In this document: piece after piece, positions 48,967-49,407 of the stretch
How the letters are laid out: each line of letters opens with the position of its first letter
Numbering within the stretch: the stretch's first letter is position 1
Assembly: GCA_028285035.1 (NCBI GenBank)
Contig: JANQQF010000023.1
Location: 1 to 49,407, forward strand
Origin: Phycisphaerae bacterium
GTDB taxonomy: Bacteria > Chloroflexota > Anaerolineae > 4572-78 > J111
Direction: 5' to 3'
DNA length: 49,407 nucleotides
Program-made: the position numbers and the translations under genes
Notes under the pieces: generated by a model
Told to the model about the DNA's origin: nothing
What the model saw: the letters and a program-made list of their open reading frames with translations, nothing else
Database searches by the model: none

Positions 48967-49407
48967 TTACCAAGCGGGTTTTGGGTGGACCAGTTCAGAT
49001 ACACCATCAAACTCATCAAGCGGATAGACGAAATTGAGTTCGCCATCCTGCCATTGGGTCATCAAGAAAGACTTGTTCACGGCCAAGCCACGCTCATCCC
49101 AACTGAATGGACCCAGAATGGTTTGAACCGGATCGGCCTCAGTTCGCGCCGCCAGCCAATCACGAATGGCCGCGTTATCTGCGGTACCAGCGCCTTCAAC
49201 AGCCTGGATCATCCCTTGGCACAACGCGAAAGGAATAGCTACATCTTCATCTGGAGAGATGCCATATTTGCTGTTGTAAGCTGCGACAAAATCCTGGTTG
49301 GTAAAGGCCTCACCAGCGATGGTTCCTTCCCACGGTGCCAGCGGGTGCCAGGCGGCGTGGATCATAACCCCATTAGAAGCATCACCAACACCCTCAAGAT
49401 ACTCAGA
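48967..49407 (-). CDS. livK: Branched-chain-amino-acid-type ABC substrate-binding protein, C-terminal part
   Basis: Partial: the frame is open to the right window edge, so the N-terminus and signal peptide lie outside. The visible 146 residues contain SEYLEGVGDASNGVMIHAAWHP, FVAAYNSKYGISPDEDVAIPFALCQGMIQAV and GPFSWDERGLAVNKSFLMTQWQDGELNFVYP, matching the C-terminal lobe of type-1 periplasmic-binding (LivK/AmiC-like) proteins. It heads the livGFHM gene order. Substrate unknown; downstream sugar-type enzymes make a non-amino-acid ligand possible. Confidence 0.88.
   Translation of the reverse strand, partial: SEYLEGVGDASNGVMIHAAWHPLAPWEGTIAGEAFTNQDFVAAYNSKYGISPDEDVAIPFALCQGMIQAVEGAGTADNAAIRDWLAARTEADPVQTILGPFSWDERGLAVNKSFLMTQWQDGELNFVYPLDEFDGVSELVHPKPAW

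Overview
The window looks like a chromosomal segment of a Chloroflexota bacterium (Anaerolineae/Caldilineae/SAR202-like; class not resolvable here). The best hint is the sugar-binding lipoprotein at 8134-9615, whose lipobox is followed by the Val/Glu/Thr-rich linker typical of Chloroflexota binding proteins. The unusual regulator at 12166 (sigma-like HTH, degenerate HATPase, receiver) also fits. There are no rRNA or tRNA genes, phage genes, transposases or CRISPR arrays. Almost every gene is metabolic or transport, and from 15.6 kb to the right edge all genes are on the minus strand.

Layout. (1) 0-3.6 kb: a LacI repressor, co-oriented with a truncated P1-peptidase remnant and divergent from a three-gene operon (cupin, RraA/HMG-aldolase-like, alpha/beta hydrolase) that carries a perfect 28-bp palindromic operator at its predicted transcription start. 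(2) 3.7-12 kb: a minus-strand operon with two double-domain SnoaL-like proteins, a complete sugar ABC importer lacking its ATPase (binding lipoprotein, two permeases), a four-carbon acid-sugar kinase (OtnK/DUF1537) and a third double-SnoaL protein. (3) 12.1-15.9 kb: signalling genes, a HTH/receiver protein and a hybrid histidine kinase that converge and overlap by 74 bp, plus a tiny pentapeptide-repeat protein. (4) 16-31 kb: a catabolic/redox region with three paralogous dihydroxypseudooxynicotine-hydrolase-like alpha/beta hydrolases, an amidohydrolase, cupins, an epimerase, an alcohol dehydrogenase, an O-methyltransferase, two MFS exporters, a paired EamA transporter, an M24 protein and a DUF427 protein. 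(5) 31-41.7 kb: an SsuABC/NMT1-type importer whose binding protein is internally duplicated, an LVIVD propeller protein, an AprAB-like flavoprotein/ferredoxin pair, a second M24 protein, a 3-hydroxyisobutyrate-dehydrogenase-like enzyme and a GntR regulator. (6) 41.8-49.4 kb: DUF993, Gfo/Idh/MocA and sugar-isomerase genes with a LivHMGF(K) importer; livK runs off the right edge.

The most important observation is selenium. Three genes that a standard caller would split at an in-frame UGA are best read as selenoproteins: two OsmC-family proteins (UGA at 16283-16285 and 24759-24761, exactly where the family's reactive cysteine sits) and one AhpD/carboxymuconolactone-decarboxylase-like protein (UGA at 30778-30780, making a CxxU motif). 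Each UGA is followed by a bacterial SECIS-like hairpin with a G-containing loop 18-20 nt downstream. The two OsmC hairpins have the same AGGAU loop, and their stems differ by a compensatory base-pair change. Each OsmC gene lies directly behind a paralogous alpha/beta hydrolase, so a hydrolase-selenoOsmC cassette has been duplicated.

Intergenic spaces carry degenerate 7-bp and 9-bp short tandem repeats, some with inverted partners, and composite nested palindromes. No intergenic gap exceeds 300 bp. Bases 1-86 contain nothing I can support.
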